A DNA stretch of 64,000 nucleotides from Streptomyces noursei ATCC 11455 (lineage in GTDB: Bacteria; Actinomycetota; Actinomycetes; Streptomycetales; Streptomycetaceae). A program made the translations under genes and the position numbers. The notes under the pieces were generated by a model. It had not been told where the DNA came from. It was given only the letters and a program-made list of their open reading frames with translations, and ran no database searches. The stretch is from contig NZ_CP011533.1 in assembly GCF_001704275.1 (NCBI RefSeq), positions 8,184,001-8,248,000 on the forward strand, in the 5' to 3' direction. This document shows, piece after piece, positions 1-7,972 of this stretch (the stretch's first letter is position 1; the number at the start of each line of letters is the position of its first letter).

Positions 1-690
1 TCACAGCCGATGCGGCGGTGCGGAGCGCGCGATGCGGAATCCCACGTCGTCGATCCGGAAGGTCGGGTGGCTGCGCCGCCGCACCGATGCCCGGCAGCTC
101 CAGTGCTCGTCGGCCCATCCACCACCACGGAGTACCCGGTAGGTGCCGTACACCTCGGCGTCGTAGACGTCCCAGCACCAGTCCCACACGTTGCCCAGCA
201 TGTCGTACAGGCCCCAGGCGTTGGGCTGCTTGTCGCCAACAGGGTGGATCCGCCCACCGGAGTTGCCCTGGTGCCAGGCGACCTCGTCGAGCCGGCCGTA
301 CCGCGGGCCGGTGGTACCCGCACGGCAGGCGTGCTCCCATTCGGCCTCGGTCGGCAGTCGGTACCCGTCCGCGAAACCGTCCCATTCGGCCGTCTCGGCG
401 GTGGTGTCGAGGCGGTACGCGGGCGTCAACCCCTCACGCTGGGACAGCGCGTTGCAGAACTGGACCGCGTCCCACCACGAGACGCCCTCCACGGGCAGCC
501 GGTCGCCTCGGGCGCTACTCGGCCGCCGACCGGTGACCCGCGCGTACCGCGACTGCGTGACCGGGAACGCCGACAGCTGGAACGGTGCGACCTCGACGTG
601 CCAACCTCTCTGCGTCCGCCGGTCCGACAGCGTCACCTGTCCCGGCGGGACCGCGACCATCGTGTTTTCTGCTTCTGTCCCCGTGTCCAT
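1..690 (-). CDS. SUMF1/formylglycine-generating-enzyme-fold protein
   Basis: 229 aa, complete; the stop is at the first three bases of the window. It reads as the sulfatase-modifying-factor (FGE) fold: a PVEGVSWWDA block, then GYRLPTEAEWEHACR, NAWGLYDMLGNVWDWCWD and a C-terminal VLRGGGWADE / DDVGFRIAR block in the usual order. Family members either convert a sulfatase Cys to formylglycine or serve as C-type-lectin-like or iron-binding domains. The cysteine pair used by true FGEs is not clearly present and no sulfatase lies in the window, so the substrate is unknown. A second ATG at 660 is possible; 690 is kept for its weak GGTGG upstream. The TetR gene upstream is on the same strand, 42 bp away. 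Confidence 0.85.
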   Translation of the reverse strand: MDTGTEAENTMVAVPPGQVTLSDRRTQRGWHVEVAPFQLSAFPVTQSRYARVTGRRPSSARGDRLPVEGVSWWDAVQFCNALSQREGLTPAYRLDTTAETAEWDGFADGYRLPTEAEWEHACRAGTTGPRYGRLDEVAWHQGNSGGRIHPVGDKQPNAWGLYDMLGNVWDWCWDVYDAEVYGTYRVLRGGGWADEHWSCRASVRRRSHPTFRIDDVGFRIARSAPPHRL

Positions 691-732
691 GATCTGCCAC
701 CCTATCGGCGCCTCCCGCGGTTCTGCCGATTC

Positions 733-1461
733 TCAGCGGGGAGCGGTCCGCGGCTCTCCCAGTGCGGTGAGGATGTCGCGGACGGTGTGGTCGAAGAGCG
801 GGGCGGGGTCGGTCAGGGCGAAGTCGAGGTGGCCGAAGACCTCCACGGCCACGGCTCCGTACAGGCGGGCCCAGCAGGAGACGAAGACGTAGATGACCTC
901 CAGGGGCACGGGTTCGCCGGAGAGGTGTTCGCGCACCTCCTCCAACTGGACGGTCCAGGCCGGGTCGAGGTCGGCGGGTGACTTGATGTTTCCGCGGCGC
1001 CATAGCTGGACCATCAGGTCCAGGACAACGCCTCCGAAGCGCCAGCCGGGGTCGTGTGCGGCGGAGCCGGGTGCGGTGTCGGCGTCCGTGAGCGGTTTGG
1101 CGAACAGCAGCCCGAACTCCTGGGGGTGGGCCAGTGCCCAGCGGCGCAGCTCGCGGCACACTTCGCCCAGCTGCCGCCCCGGTTCGGAGGCGGGGTGGCG
1201 GTCGCGGGCCGCTGCCAGGGTCGTGGCCAACTCGTCGTAGAGGGACGAGGCCAGTGCCTGGATCAGGTCCCGGTGTGCGGCGTAATAGCGGTAGAGGGCG
1301 GGTGCGGTCATGCCCATTTCGCGGGCGATGGCCCGCAGCGTGACGGCGGCCGGGCCTTCCTCGACCAGGAGCCGTCTGCCGGTGCTCAGGATCTCGGTCA
1401 GCGCCTCTTCGCGGACGCGGTGACGGCGCCTGCCTGTGGGGGTTCCCGGAGTGCTCGGCAC
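733..1461 (-). CDS. TetR/AcrR-family transcriptional regulator
   Basis: 242 aa from a GTG start. The N-terminal helix-turn-helix (about residues 16-62) has the TetR pattern ILSTGRRLLVEEGPAAVTL...AIAREMGMTAPALYRYY. The C-terminal ligand domain has the long form often called TetR_C_33/WHG. It diverges from the darcynin-like gene at 1558, and the 96-bp gap carries two AAAGTTAACG elements, so it probably represses itself and that gene. The ligand cannot be read from sequence. Confidence 0.88.
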   Translation of the reverse strand: MPSTPGTPTGRRRHRVREEALTEILSTGRRLLVEEGPAAVTLRAIAREMGMTAPALYRYYAAHRDLIQALASSLYDELATTLAAARDRHPASEPGRQLGEVCRELRRWALAHPQEFGLLFAKPLTDADTAPGSAAHDPGWRFGGVVLDLMVQLWRRGNIKSPADLDPAWTVQLEEVREHLSGEPVPLEVIYVFVSCWARLYGAVAVEVFGHLDFALTDPAPLFDHTVRDILTALGEPRTAPR

Positions 1462-1482
1462 GGCGACCCGTCCGCCTTCCGC

Positions 1483-1535
1483 TTGACAAAGTTAACGCCT
1501 ATCACTTTACCTTCTCCCGAAAGTTAACGGTGTTA
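1483..1535. promoter_or_regulatory. Divergent control region with GTTAAC repeats
   Basis: AAAGTTAACG occurs at 1488-1497 and 1520-1529, 32 bp apart (about three helical turns). The second copy is part of a near-palindrome GTTAAC-ggt-GTTAGC (1523-1537 region). TTGACA at 1483-1488 overlaps the first copy and could be a -35 element. The layout suits TetR dimers repressing both promoters. Confidence 0.5.
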
Positions 1536-1557
1536 GCAATCTCTTCGGGGGAACCTC

Positions 1558-1905
1558 ATGAAGTACGGCATCGTCCTCACCTACACAGTCACCGAGCGGT
1601 GGTTGGCACTGTCGCGCGAGCAGCGCAACGCGATGCGTGCGGCGCATCTGGAGCCGGTCTTCGCCGCCTACGCGGACCGTGTGACGGCCCGTTTCTTCGA
1701 CGCCGAGGCGTTCACCGGGCGGGTCTCGGACTTCGCCGTGCTGGAGACCGAGGACCTGGGCGCGTACTACTTCCTCATCGAGGCCCTGCGCGACACCCCT
1801 GTGATCAGCGAGGGCTACCTCACCTTCGCCGACATCTTCCTCGGCGTCGAGGACGGCTTCCAGGCGTACGAGCAGGCCCTGTCGCACCGGATCGCATCCC
1901 GGTGA
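1558..1905 (+). CDS. Darcynin-family protein
   Basis: 115 aa, starting at ATG after GGGGGAACCTC. It begins MKYGIVLTYTVTERWLALSR and continues with AAYADRVTARFFDAEAF, YFLIEALRDTP and YLTFADIFLGVEDGFQAYE, the pattern I recall for darcynin-family proteins, small single-domain proteins of unknown biochemical role. No signal peptide or membrane segment. The divergent TetR gene and shared operator-like region suggest inducible expression. Confidence 0.75.
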   Translation: MKYGIVLTYTVTERWLALSREQRNAMRAAHLEPVFAAYADRVTARFFDAEAFTGRVSDFAVLETEDLGAYYFLIEALRDTPVISEGYLTFADIFLGVEDGFQAYEQALSHRIASR

Positions 1906-2084
1906 TCGTGCGTGAGGGATGCCGGCGGCCCCGGCGACTGAGCTGGGGTTCCGGCGTCAGAACGAGTACGTCCGCTACCGCAAGCCGGCGTAGCCTGCCG
2001 CTTCGGATCGGGGCGCTGCGTCAGCGTCGCGCGCGGCGGGGATGGTCCGCGATGACGGTCCCGCAGCGGCGCGCGGTGCCTGTG

Positions 2085-2459
2085 CTACCGCTGGGCAGAG
2101 CACGCCACCGGTTGGCCGGGGTCTCCCTTGCGTTGGGCCAGAACGTGGTCGTCGCCTTCCGTCAGGAGGCAGTGCGCCACGCTCCTGCCGGTCGGTACGA
2201 CTTCGAGGCGTGGAGTGTGCCCGCCGTCCTCCTGGGTGCTCCAGGTGGCTCCGCTCACCTTGGCCGGCACGCTGACCGCTCCGTTGGGGCCGTCGATGTA
2301 GTCGTGCCGGACGGATTTGAGGGTGCCTCCTTCGGTCCATGCCTTGTACGTCACGTCAGTGCTCGTGGCACCGCAGGCCGACAGGAGTCCACAGGTGACA
2401 AGCAGCCCTGCCGTCATGGTGATGCGCTTCGTGGCCGCTGATATGGGGAACGCGGGCAT
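2085..2459 (-). CDS. Secreted lipoprotein, MmpS-like beta-sandwich
   Basis: 124 aa. A signal peptide with lipobox LLSAC puts Cys at about residue 29. The mature part (VTYKAWTEGG...VKVSGATW...VAHCLLTEGDDHVLAQ...VACSAQ) resembles the small MmpS-type fold, with two Cys positioned for a disulfide. MmpS proteins usually partner MmpL exporters, and none is nearby. Start chosen for AGAGG eight bases upstream. It ends the leftward run after the FAD oxidoreductase (28 bp gap) and may be cotranscribed with it. Confidence 0.65.
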   Translation of the reverse strand: MPAFPISAATKRITMTAGLLVTCGLLSACGATSTDVTYKAWTEGGTLKSVRHDYIDGPNGAVSVPAKVSGATWSTQEDGGHTPRLEVVPTGRSVAHCLLTEGDDHVLAQRKGDPGQPVACSAQR

Positions 2460-2487
2460 GAACTTGGCCTCTCGCTCGGTGAGTTGT

Positions 2488-3645
2488 TCATGTGGGTGTG
2501 GGGTCGGGGAAGGATCTGTCGCCGAAGAGGACTCGGCTTGCCGCGGCCCGGCCGAACGGTGTGCGCAGCAGGGTGAATGCCGCTGCCGCCGTGGTCGGCG
2601 TCCGTACCTGGGCCAAGAGCCGGCGCAGTGTGAGTCGTCCGCGGAAGCGGGGGCGGAGTGCGGCTCCGTCGTAGTGGGTGAGCGTTTCCGGTGTTCCGGT
2701 GCGCAGTGCGTCGTCGAGGATCTCGGCTGCGAGTTTCGACTGTCGCAGGCACGGGTCCAGACCGCCGGCGGTGAGTGGGGAGACCGCGCCCGCCGCGTCG
2801 CCCACGAGAAGCCCGTCGGCGCAGCTGATCCGGCGCAGCAGGCCGCCGACGGGTATGGGGCCTGCGCGCCGCTCCACCGTTTCGGGACGTTGGACGCCTC
2901 TCAGTCCGGGCGCCGAGGCGCTGAACCGCTCCATGGCCCGGCGAAGACCGTCCGGATAGCGGTCGGCATAGCCTGCGACTCCGACATGGGCGTGTTGCCC
3001 GTCGTTGATCACCCAGGCCAGGTAGCCGGGGGCGAGCGAGGGGTCGAGCACGCAGTGGAATGTCGGTGGCTGGTCGCTTCCGGGGAGTTCGAAGACCTCT
3101 TCGGCGCCGACGATCAGGTGGTGGTTGCGGTCGAGAGCGAGGTCGCGGGCGACTCTTGAGCGGGCCCCGTCGGCACCCACGACGAAGCGGGCCCGGACCG
3201 CGGTCGGCCCGTCGCGTCCGGCCAGGTGGAAGGTGTTGCCCTGTCGGCCGGTGTAGCGCGTGCCCAGTGCGATCCGTACGCCGGCGTCGAGCGCGGTGGC
3301 GGCCGACGCTTCGTAGAGCGGTGCCATGTCGCCGACCCGGTATTCGTCGCGCGGGCTGGTGAGGCTGACCGGGCGGCGGAGGTTCGGGGGATAGAGGACC
3401 ACGCGTCGGATCGGTGGCCCAAGGCAGTCGGGGGGCAGCGGGAAGTCGTCGAGTGTCTTGTGTACGAAGATTCCGGTGGTGCGGATCGCGCCGGCAAGAC
3501 TGGTTCGGCGTTCGACCAGGAGCACGTCGTGGCCTTGTCGGGCGAGGAGCGTGGCGGTGTTCAGTCCGGCCAGTCCGGCCCCGACCACCAGTACGTCGGC
3601 GCTGTCGGTGCCCTCGGGGCGGCAGGAGAGGCGTGCTGTCGTCAT
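2488..3645 (-). CDS. FAD-dependent oxidoreductase, geranylgeranyl-reductase-like
   Basis: 385 aa from the ATG at 3645, which has AAGGAAG nine bases upstream; the open frame continues further upstream but that part is not protein-like. The N-terminal dinucleotide fold VLVVGAGLAGLNTATLLARQ ends in VER, and the second FAD motif is GDAAGAVSPLTAGGLD near residue 300. This matches the geranylgeranyl reductase/ChlP-type group of NAD(P)/FAD oxidoreductases, which reduce isoprenoid double bonds or hydroxylate small molecules. No isoprenoid genes are adjacent, so the substrate is unknown. Confidence 0.82.
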   Translation of the reverse strand: MTTARLSCRPEGTDSADVLVVGAGLAGLNTATLLARQGHDVLLVERRTSLAGAIRTTGIFVHKTLDDFPLPPDCLGPPIRRVVLYPPNLRRPVSLTSPRDEYRVGDMAPLYEASAATALDAGVRIALGTRYTGRQGNTFHLAGRDGPTAVRARFVVGADGARSRVARDLALDRNHHLIVGAEEVFELPGSDQPPTFHCVLDPSLAPGYLAWVINDGQHAHVGVAGYADRYPDGLRRAMERFSASAPGLRGVQRPETVERRAGPIPVGGLLRRISCADGLLVGDAAGAVSPLTAGGLDPCLRQSKLAAEILDDALRTGTPETLTHYDGAALRPRFRGRLTLRRLLAQVRTPTTAAAAFTLLRTPFGRAAASRVLFGDRSFPDPTPT

Positions 3646-3937
3646 GGTCTGCTCGCTTCCTTGTGGTGTCCGTGATCGGTGCGTCCGTGCGATGGGTGCG
3701 TTCAGTGCGCTCGGTGCGTTCGCTGCGCGGCAGGCGCCGACTGGCGGCAGGCGACGGTAAGGCGACGGCCCGGCCGCGGGGCGCGGTGTGAGGGGTGCGG
3801 TGTGCGGGCGCCGTCGTCCGGTCGTCACGGGGGGAGCTTGTTGAAGATCAGGTGGAGCGGATGGCGCGGCAGGGGCGGCCGGGGGCGTCGTAGCCGGCGG
3901 GCGTGTGCGGGTGGCCGGCCGGCTACCGCGGCCACGG

Positions 3938-4219
3938 CTACTGCGGCGAGGAACCGGCCGGGACGGAAGCCCCGGATTCCTGCGCGGTCCCGTTCCCGTT
4001 CCCATCCCCGGGGCCGTCGGGCTCCCAGCGCAGCAGGTCTCCGGGCTGGCAGTCGAGCACCTCGCACAGTGCGGCGAGCGTGGTGAAGCGCACCGCCTTG
4101 GCGCGGCCGTTCTTGAGCACAGCCAGGTTGGCGGGTGTGATCCCCACCCGGTCCGCCAGTTCGCCCACGGACATCTTCCGCTTGGCCAGCATCACGTCGA
4201 TGTCGACGACGATCGGCAT
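3938..4219 (-). CDS. XRE/Cro-type small DNA-binding protein
   Basis: 93 aa. The HTH fills residues 8-66 (DVMLAKRKMSVGELADRVGI...LAVLKNGRAKAVRF..LAALCEVLDCQPGDLL), the YozG-like form. The Gly/Asn/Ser-rich tail looks disordered. Its ATG shares one base with the stop of the DUF2975 gene (TGATG), so the two are translationally coupled. This pairing of a short XRE protein with a DUF2975 membrane protein is common in actinobacteria. The 17-bp inverted repeat upstream of the pair is the likely autoregulatory site. Confidence 0.85.
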   Translation of the reverse strand: MPIVVDIDVMLAKRKMSVGELADRVGITPANLAVLKNGRAKAVRFTTLAALCEVLDCQPGDLLRWEPDGPGDGNGNGTAQESGASVPAGSSPQ

Positions 4220-4716
4220 CAGATCACCTCGGCCAACTCGGCCCCCAGCTGAGACGCCTCGGCGTCGCGTGCGACGGCCTGGGCGAGCAGCATCCGCAGT
4301 ACGAGCACGATGAGCGCGATCCCGAAGACCGCCAGACACACCCCGCCCAGCAGGGCCACCACGCCCGGGGGGACGACGTGGCCCGACGCCAGGACCGCCC
4401 CGAGTGCGAACACCAGGAGCGCGGCCGCCACGAACGCGCCGATCACGAGATGGACGTAGCGGAACGCGGCGTGGGAGAACACGGTTCCGCGTTGCACCAT
4501 CGTCACCAGCCGCCACACGCAGACCAGCACGACCTGGACCGTCACGACGCCCAGGAACGCGATCAGGAGGACCGGAGCCCGGCGGTCCGCAAGGACGGTC
4601 TCCTGGATGGCGCCCGTCAGCATCAACACCATCACCGCCTGGGCGCACACCGATCCGGCGTGCAGCGTCACCATCACGGCGCGCAGCCCCAGCACTGTCA
4701 GCTTTCCCAACGCCAC
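4219..4716 (-). CDS. DUF2975-family membrane protein
   Basis: 165 aa with four hydrophobic segments, at about residues 8-35, 48-70, 88-110 and 117-140. It has the DUF2975 pattern LLIAFLGVVTVQVVLVCVWRL followed by VQRGTVFS. Function is unknown; these proteins occur with a small XRE partner, as here (coupled stop/start). First gene of a two-gene operon, with an inverted repeat 27 bp upstream of the start. Confidence 0.8.
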   Translation of the reverse strand: MALGKLTVLGLRAVMVTLHAGSVCAQAVMVLMLTGAIQETVLADRRAPVLLIAFLGVVTVQVVLVCVWRLVTMVQRGTVFSHAAFRYVHLVIGAFVAAALLVFALGAVLASGHVVPPGVVALLGGVCLAVFGIALIVLVLRMLLAQAVARDAEASQLGAELAEVI

Positions 4717-4742
4717 TCCTTCAATCGAGTCACGATGGAAAT

Positions 4743-4759
4743 CTATTGATTATCGATAG
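4743..4759. promoter_or_regulatory. Inverted-repeat operator of the DUF2975/XRE operon
   Basis: CTATTGA-tta-TCGATAG: 7-bp arms with one mismatch around a 3-bp centre, in an AT-rich patch just upstream of the operon. Likely bound by the XRE protein encoded second in the operon. Confidence 0.5.
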
Positions 4760-5190
4760 GTGTGGCAAGTTGCGTGCGTCGAAACGACCTCGGGCGGTCC
4801 TGTCCGGGGGAGGGGGTAGGGGGGCGGACGCGGGTCGTGGGTCGTGGGTCGTGGCCGGTTCAAGCCGATATCGGGCGAGCGTGTAGTAATCGGGCCCTGT
4901 CGTGAAGCCCTGCGGTGTCGGGGTGTCCGCTGTGTCGTCCCGGTGAAGATCGGCGGCCGGGCGGGGTGCGCCCCGGGTGAGGTGCGGCGATGGCTCCCGC
5001 GAGCTGTGATCGCGAGGGAAATGGGGTCATCAGTTTCCCCAATGTTTACCTGACGGACACCATAGTTGGGCCTACTAAGGCGCCAGCTTGTTCAGCTATG
5101 ACATCGGACAGGTGCTCACCCCCCACGTGCATCCCCTGTGTGGCCCCACAGGAAACCCCTCAATCCTCTGTGCGTACCCCTGGAGAGACC
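4760..5190. other. Non-coding stretch before the solute-binding lipoprotein
   Basis: No convincing gene. It holds three tandem GGGTCGT units (about 4831-4852), a GC-rich hairpin GGGGTGCGCCCC near 4965, and a near-palindrome TAGTTGGGCCTACTA at 5063-5077, 114 bp before the GTG at 5191, which may be an operator. Confidence 0.4.
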
Positions 5191-6345
5191 GTGACCGTCC
5201 CCCTGCCGAGAACCGCCGTCCTCACCGGTGTTCTCGCCACCGCCGCCGTGTTCACCCTCAGTGCCTGTGGCGCGGACTCCGCCACCTCGGCCGCTGGTGG
5301 CGGACGGAGCGCGGCCGCCGCGACCACGGCCAAGGATGTCGGCGGCATGGACGCCCTGGCTGAGGAGGCCAAGAAGGAGGGCACGCTGCATGCGATCGCG
5401 CTGCCCCGTGACTGGGCCAACTACGGCGCCCTGATCGACGGCTTCGAGAAGAAGTACGGCGTCAAGGTCGAGGTCGAGAACCCCGGCGGCGCCAGCCAGG
5501 ACGAGATCAGCGCGGTCACCTCGCGCAAGGGCCAGGACAACGCGCCCGACGTCCTCGACCTCGGCAGTTCCTTCGCGCAGAGCGCCGCCCAGCAGGGGCT
5601 GCTCGCTCCGTACATGGTCGCCGGTTTCACCGACATCCCCGACGACCAGAAGGACTCGATCGGCCGTTGGTCGAACGACTACGGCGGCTATATCTCCTTC
5701 GGCTGCGACGCCAAGCGGGTGCGGACCTGCCCGACCAGTTTCAAGGATCTGCTCAAGCCGCAGTACAAGGGGCAGGTCGCGCTCAACGGCGACCCCGGCA
5801 AGTCGGGTTCGGCGTTCGGTGCCGTGTACGCGGCCGCCCTCGCCAGCGGCGGCTCCTTCGACGACATCCAGCCCGGTATCGACTTCTTCGCCAAGCTGAA
5901 GAAGAACGGCAACTTGACGCCCGTCGCCTCCACCCCGGCCACCATCGAGAAGGGGCGGACGCCGATCAGCATCGACTGGGACTACCTCAACACCGGGTAC
6001 ACCGACGACTTCAAGTCCAAGGGCCTCGACTGGACGGTCGCGGTCCCCTCGGACGGCCAGTTCTCCCAGTACTACTCGCAGGCCATCAACAAGACTGCGC
6101 CGCACCCCGCGGCCGCGCGCCTGTGGCAGGAGTACCTGTACAGCGCCGAGGGCCAGAACCTCAGGCTCAAGGGATACGCCCGCCCGGCCCTGATGACCGC
6201 CATGAAGGAAGCCGGCACGCTCGACCAGGCCGCGGCGGCGAAGCTGCCGAAGGTCACCGGCACGCCGACCTTCCCCACCGAGTCCCAACAGAGCAGCGCC
6301 AGGTTCGTCATATCCCAGAGCTGGGGCCAGGCCGTCTCCGGATGA
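5191..6345 (+). CDS. ABC transporter solute-binding lipoprotein
   Basis: 384 aa from GTG at 5191 (GGAGAG just upstream; the frame is open further upstream but without a signal peptide). Signal peptide ends in lipobox LSAC, so it is anchored on the outer membrane face. The body is a type-2 periplasmic binding fold: MDALAEEAKKEGTLHAIALPRDWANYGALIDGFEKKYG, then DVLDLGSSFA and KGQVALNGDPGKSGSAFGAVYAAALA. This pattern suits the Fe3+/spermidine/aminoethylphosphonate-type binders. No permease or ATPase is adjacent, so it is an orphan binder or works with a distant transporter. Confidence 0.85.
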   Translation: MTVPLPRTAVLTGVLATAAVFTLSACGADSATSAAGGGRSAAAATTAKDVGGMDALAEEAKKEGTLHAIALPRDWANYGALIDGFEKKYGVKVEVENPGGASQDEISAVTSRKGQDNAPDVLDLGSSFAQSAAQQGLLAPYMVAGFTDIPDDQKDSIGRWSNDYGGYISFGCDAKRVRTCPTSFKDLLKPQYKGQVALNGDPGKSGSAFGAVYAAALASGGSFDDIQPGIDFFAKLKKNGNLTPVASTPATIEKGRTPISIDWDYLNTGYTDDFKSKGLDWTVAVPSDGQFSQYYSQAINKTAPHPAAARLWQEYLYSAEGQNLRLKGYARPALMTAMKEAGTLDQAAAAKLPKVTGTPTFPTESQQSSARFVISQSWGQAVSG

Positions 6346-6494
6346 CCGCGACGTGAACCAGGGCCGACGCGGTGCCGCCGCCTTCTCCCGGCGGCGGCGC
6401 CGCACGGCCGGCCGGCTCGCCCCGGCACCGTGCCGGCACCGTGCGGGATGTCAACTTCCCATATGGTGAGGGCCGTTGAGCTCCCGGGTGTGGA

Positions 6495-6626
6495 TCAGGC
6501 GTCGGACACCAGGAGTCGGTACCCGACGTCGATGGTGTCGAGGGTGAGGAGTTCGGCGTAGCGGGTGTGCCAGCGGCCGGTCGTCAGGTCGTCCGCGAGT
6601 CGGGTCAGGCCGGGCGCGAGGGCCAC
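6495..6626 (-). pseudogene. C-terminal remnant of a SAM-dependent methyltransferase
   Basis: The last 43 codons (GLTRLADDLTTGRWHTRYAELL..D..DVGYRLLV) match the C-terminus typical of Streptomyces class I methyltransferases. Upstream of about 6630 the frame loses similarity, where a plus-strand acyl-CoA dehydrogenase remnant begins. Only the tail survives. Confidence 0.6.
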
Positions 6627-6629
6627 CGC

Positions 6630-6840
6630 CCCGGCCTGACCCGCGAACCCGTCACGGGACAACTGGGCATGCGCGCGGCGCACATCGCGCACCTGCGCCT
6701 CGACGGGGTCCGGGTCCCCCGCGACAACGTCGTCGCGCGCCCCGGGCCCGGCCTGTCGCACGTCGTGGCCACCGCCCTCGACCACGGGCGCTTCACCGTC
6801 GCCTGGGGCTGCGTCGGCATGGCCGAGACCTGCCTGGAAT
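6630..6840 (+). pseudogene. Acyl-CoA dehydrogenase remnant (FkbI-like)
   Basis: About 70 codons. GQLGMRAAHIAHLRLDGVRVP, then GLSHVVATALDHGRFTVAWGCVGMAETCLE is the central part of acyl-CoA dehydrogenases of the FkbI type, which act in methoxymalonyl-ACP supply. Both ends are missing: the 5' side abuts the methyltransferase tail and the 3' side runs into a different gene's remnant after CLE. Confidence 0.6.
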
Positions 6841-6841
6841 G

Positions 6842-7040
6842 TCGCGCGGGGTCGGCCCCGCCTTCATCGGCCACGTGGTCCGCGAGACGCTCGCCGCCGG
6901 GCGCCGCCCCGCCGCGGAGTTCGTCCCCACCGACGTGAACCGCGTGATGCCGGTGAACCTCCGGTTCGGCGGTTTCGAGGTGGCCGAGCGGACGGCGGGG
7001 CGGCTCCTGCTGCACTACGCGGCGCCGGAGCCGCCGGCCG
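6842..7040 (+). pseudogene. C-terminal remnant resembling FkbH
   Basis: GHVVRETLAAGRRPAAEFVPTD-VNRVMPVNLRFGGFEVAERT followed by LLLHYA resembles the C-terminal acetyltransferase-like end of FkbH-type proteins (glyceryl-ACP formation). It is fused in frame to the following dehydrogenase start. The family call rests on a short stretch. Confidence 0.45.
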
Positions 7041-7074
7041 CTGAGGACGGTCCGGTGCGGGTCGTCGCGGAGCG

Positions 7075-7721
7075 GGCCCGGCGCCGCACGGTGGGCGTCG
7101 TCGGCGCGGGCACCATGGGCATCGGGATCGCGCTGTGCGCCTCCGAGGCGGGCTTCGACGTGGTGGTCGTGGACCGCGCCCCGGAGGCGCTGGCGGCCGG
7201 CCCGCGGCGGATGCGCGAGGACGTCCGCCTGATTTGCCTGCTGCGCGGCCCCCGCCCGCCGCCCCGGCCACGTCATCGGTACGCACGTCATGAACCCGGC
7301 GCACCTCAAGGACACCGTCGAGGTGATCAGGGGCGCCGGCACCGGCGAGGACACCCTCCGCCGGACCCTGGACCTGCTCACCGCCCTGGGCAAGAAGGCG
7401 ATCGTGGTGCGGGACGCCCCCGGCTTCGTCTCCCACCGGGTGCTGATGGCCACGATCAACGACGCGGCGACCGTCCTTGAGGAGGGCACGGCCGACGCCG
7501 AGACCGTGGACCGTGTCTTCCAGGAGTGCTTCGGGCACGCCATGGGACCCCTGCGCACCGCGGACCTGATCGGACTCGACACCGTGCCGGATTCCCTGCA
7601 CGTGCTGCTCGAATGTCCGGCGGACCGGCGCTACACGCCCCGTGCGCTGCTCACGGACCTGGTGCAGCAGGGCCACGTGGGAAGGAAGGGCGGCCGCGGG
7701 TTCCATTCCTATCTGCGGTGA
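7075..7721 (+). pseudogene. 3-hydroxyacyl-CoA dehydrogenase remnant (FkbK-like), internally deleted
   Basis: The N-terminal NAD fold (VGVVGAGTMGIGIALCASEAGFDVVVVDR) is read in one frame to about 7230. The C-terminal part (VIGTHVMNPAHLKDTVEVIRG...GFVSHRVLMATINDA...GPLRTADLIGLD...GRKGGRGFHSY) is in another frame from about 7267. The section between, normally about 80-90 residues including part of the NAD domain, is absent, so the gene is dead. In the FK520-type cassette FkbK oxidises glyceryl-ACP. Confidence 0.75.
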
Positions 7722-7751
7722 GCTGCACTCCTGACGGCGGGGCAGGAACAC

Positions 7752-7787
7752 CCGCAGGCCGTCGAACACGACCTGCGGGGCCCGCTG
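7752..7787 (+). repeat. Imperfect direct repeat, copy 1
   Basis: Shares CCGTCGAACACGA-Y-CTGCG and flanking bases with 8944-8980. The two copies lie about 1.19 kb apart on either side of the ketopantoate reductase gene. On the minus strand both could encode Q-(V/I)-VFDGLR, so they may derive from one coding sequence. Confidence 0.5.
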
Positions 7788-7972
7788 TTCCCAAGGAATC
7801 CCTTGGGAACGGGCAAGCAATCCCGAGGATTGACGCCCTTTCGCTCCTCATCGATGATCGTTCCGGGCCCAGGGCGGCAACCCGTCGCGCCCCTCCTGCC
7901 GCGTCCGGACCGGTGGAGGCGGCCGACGGGTGCCGACCCGCAGGGGCCCACCAGCTGAGAGGAGCCCCACCC

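Noticed and set aside
5063..5077. DtxR/IdeR iron box upstream of the solute-binding lipoprotein
   Set aside because: The palindrome matches the 19-bp iron-box consensus at too few positions; reported only as a palindrome.
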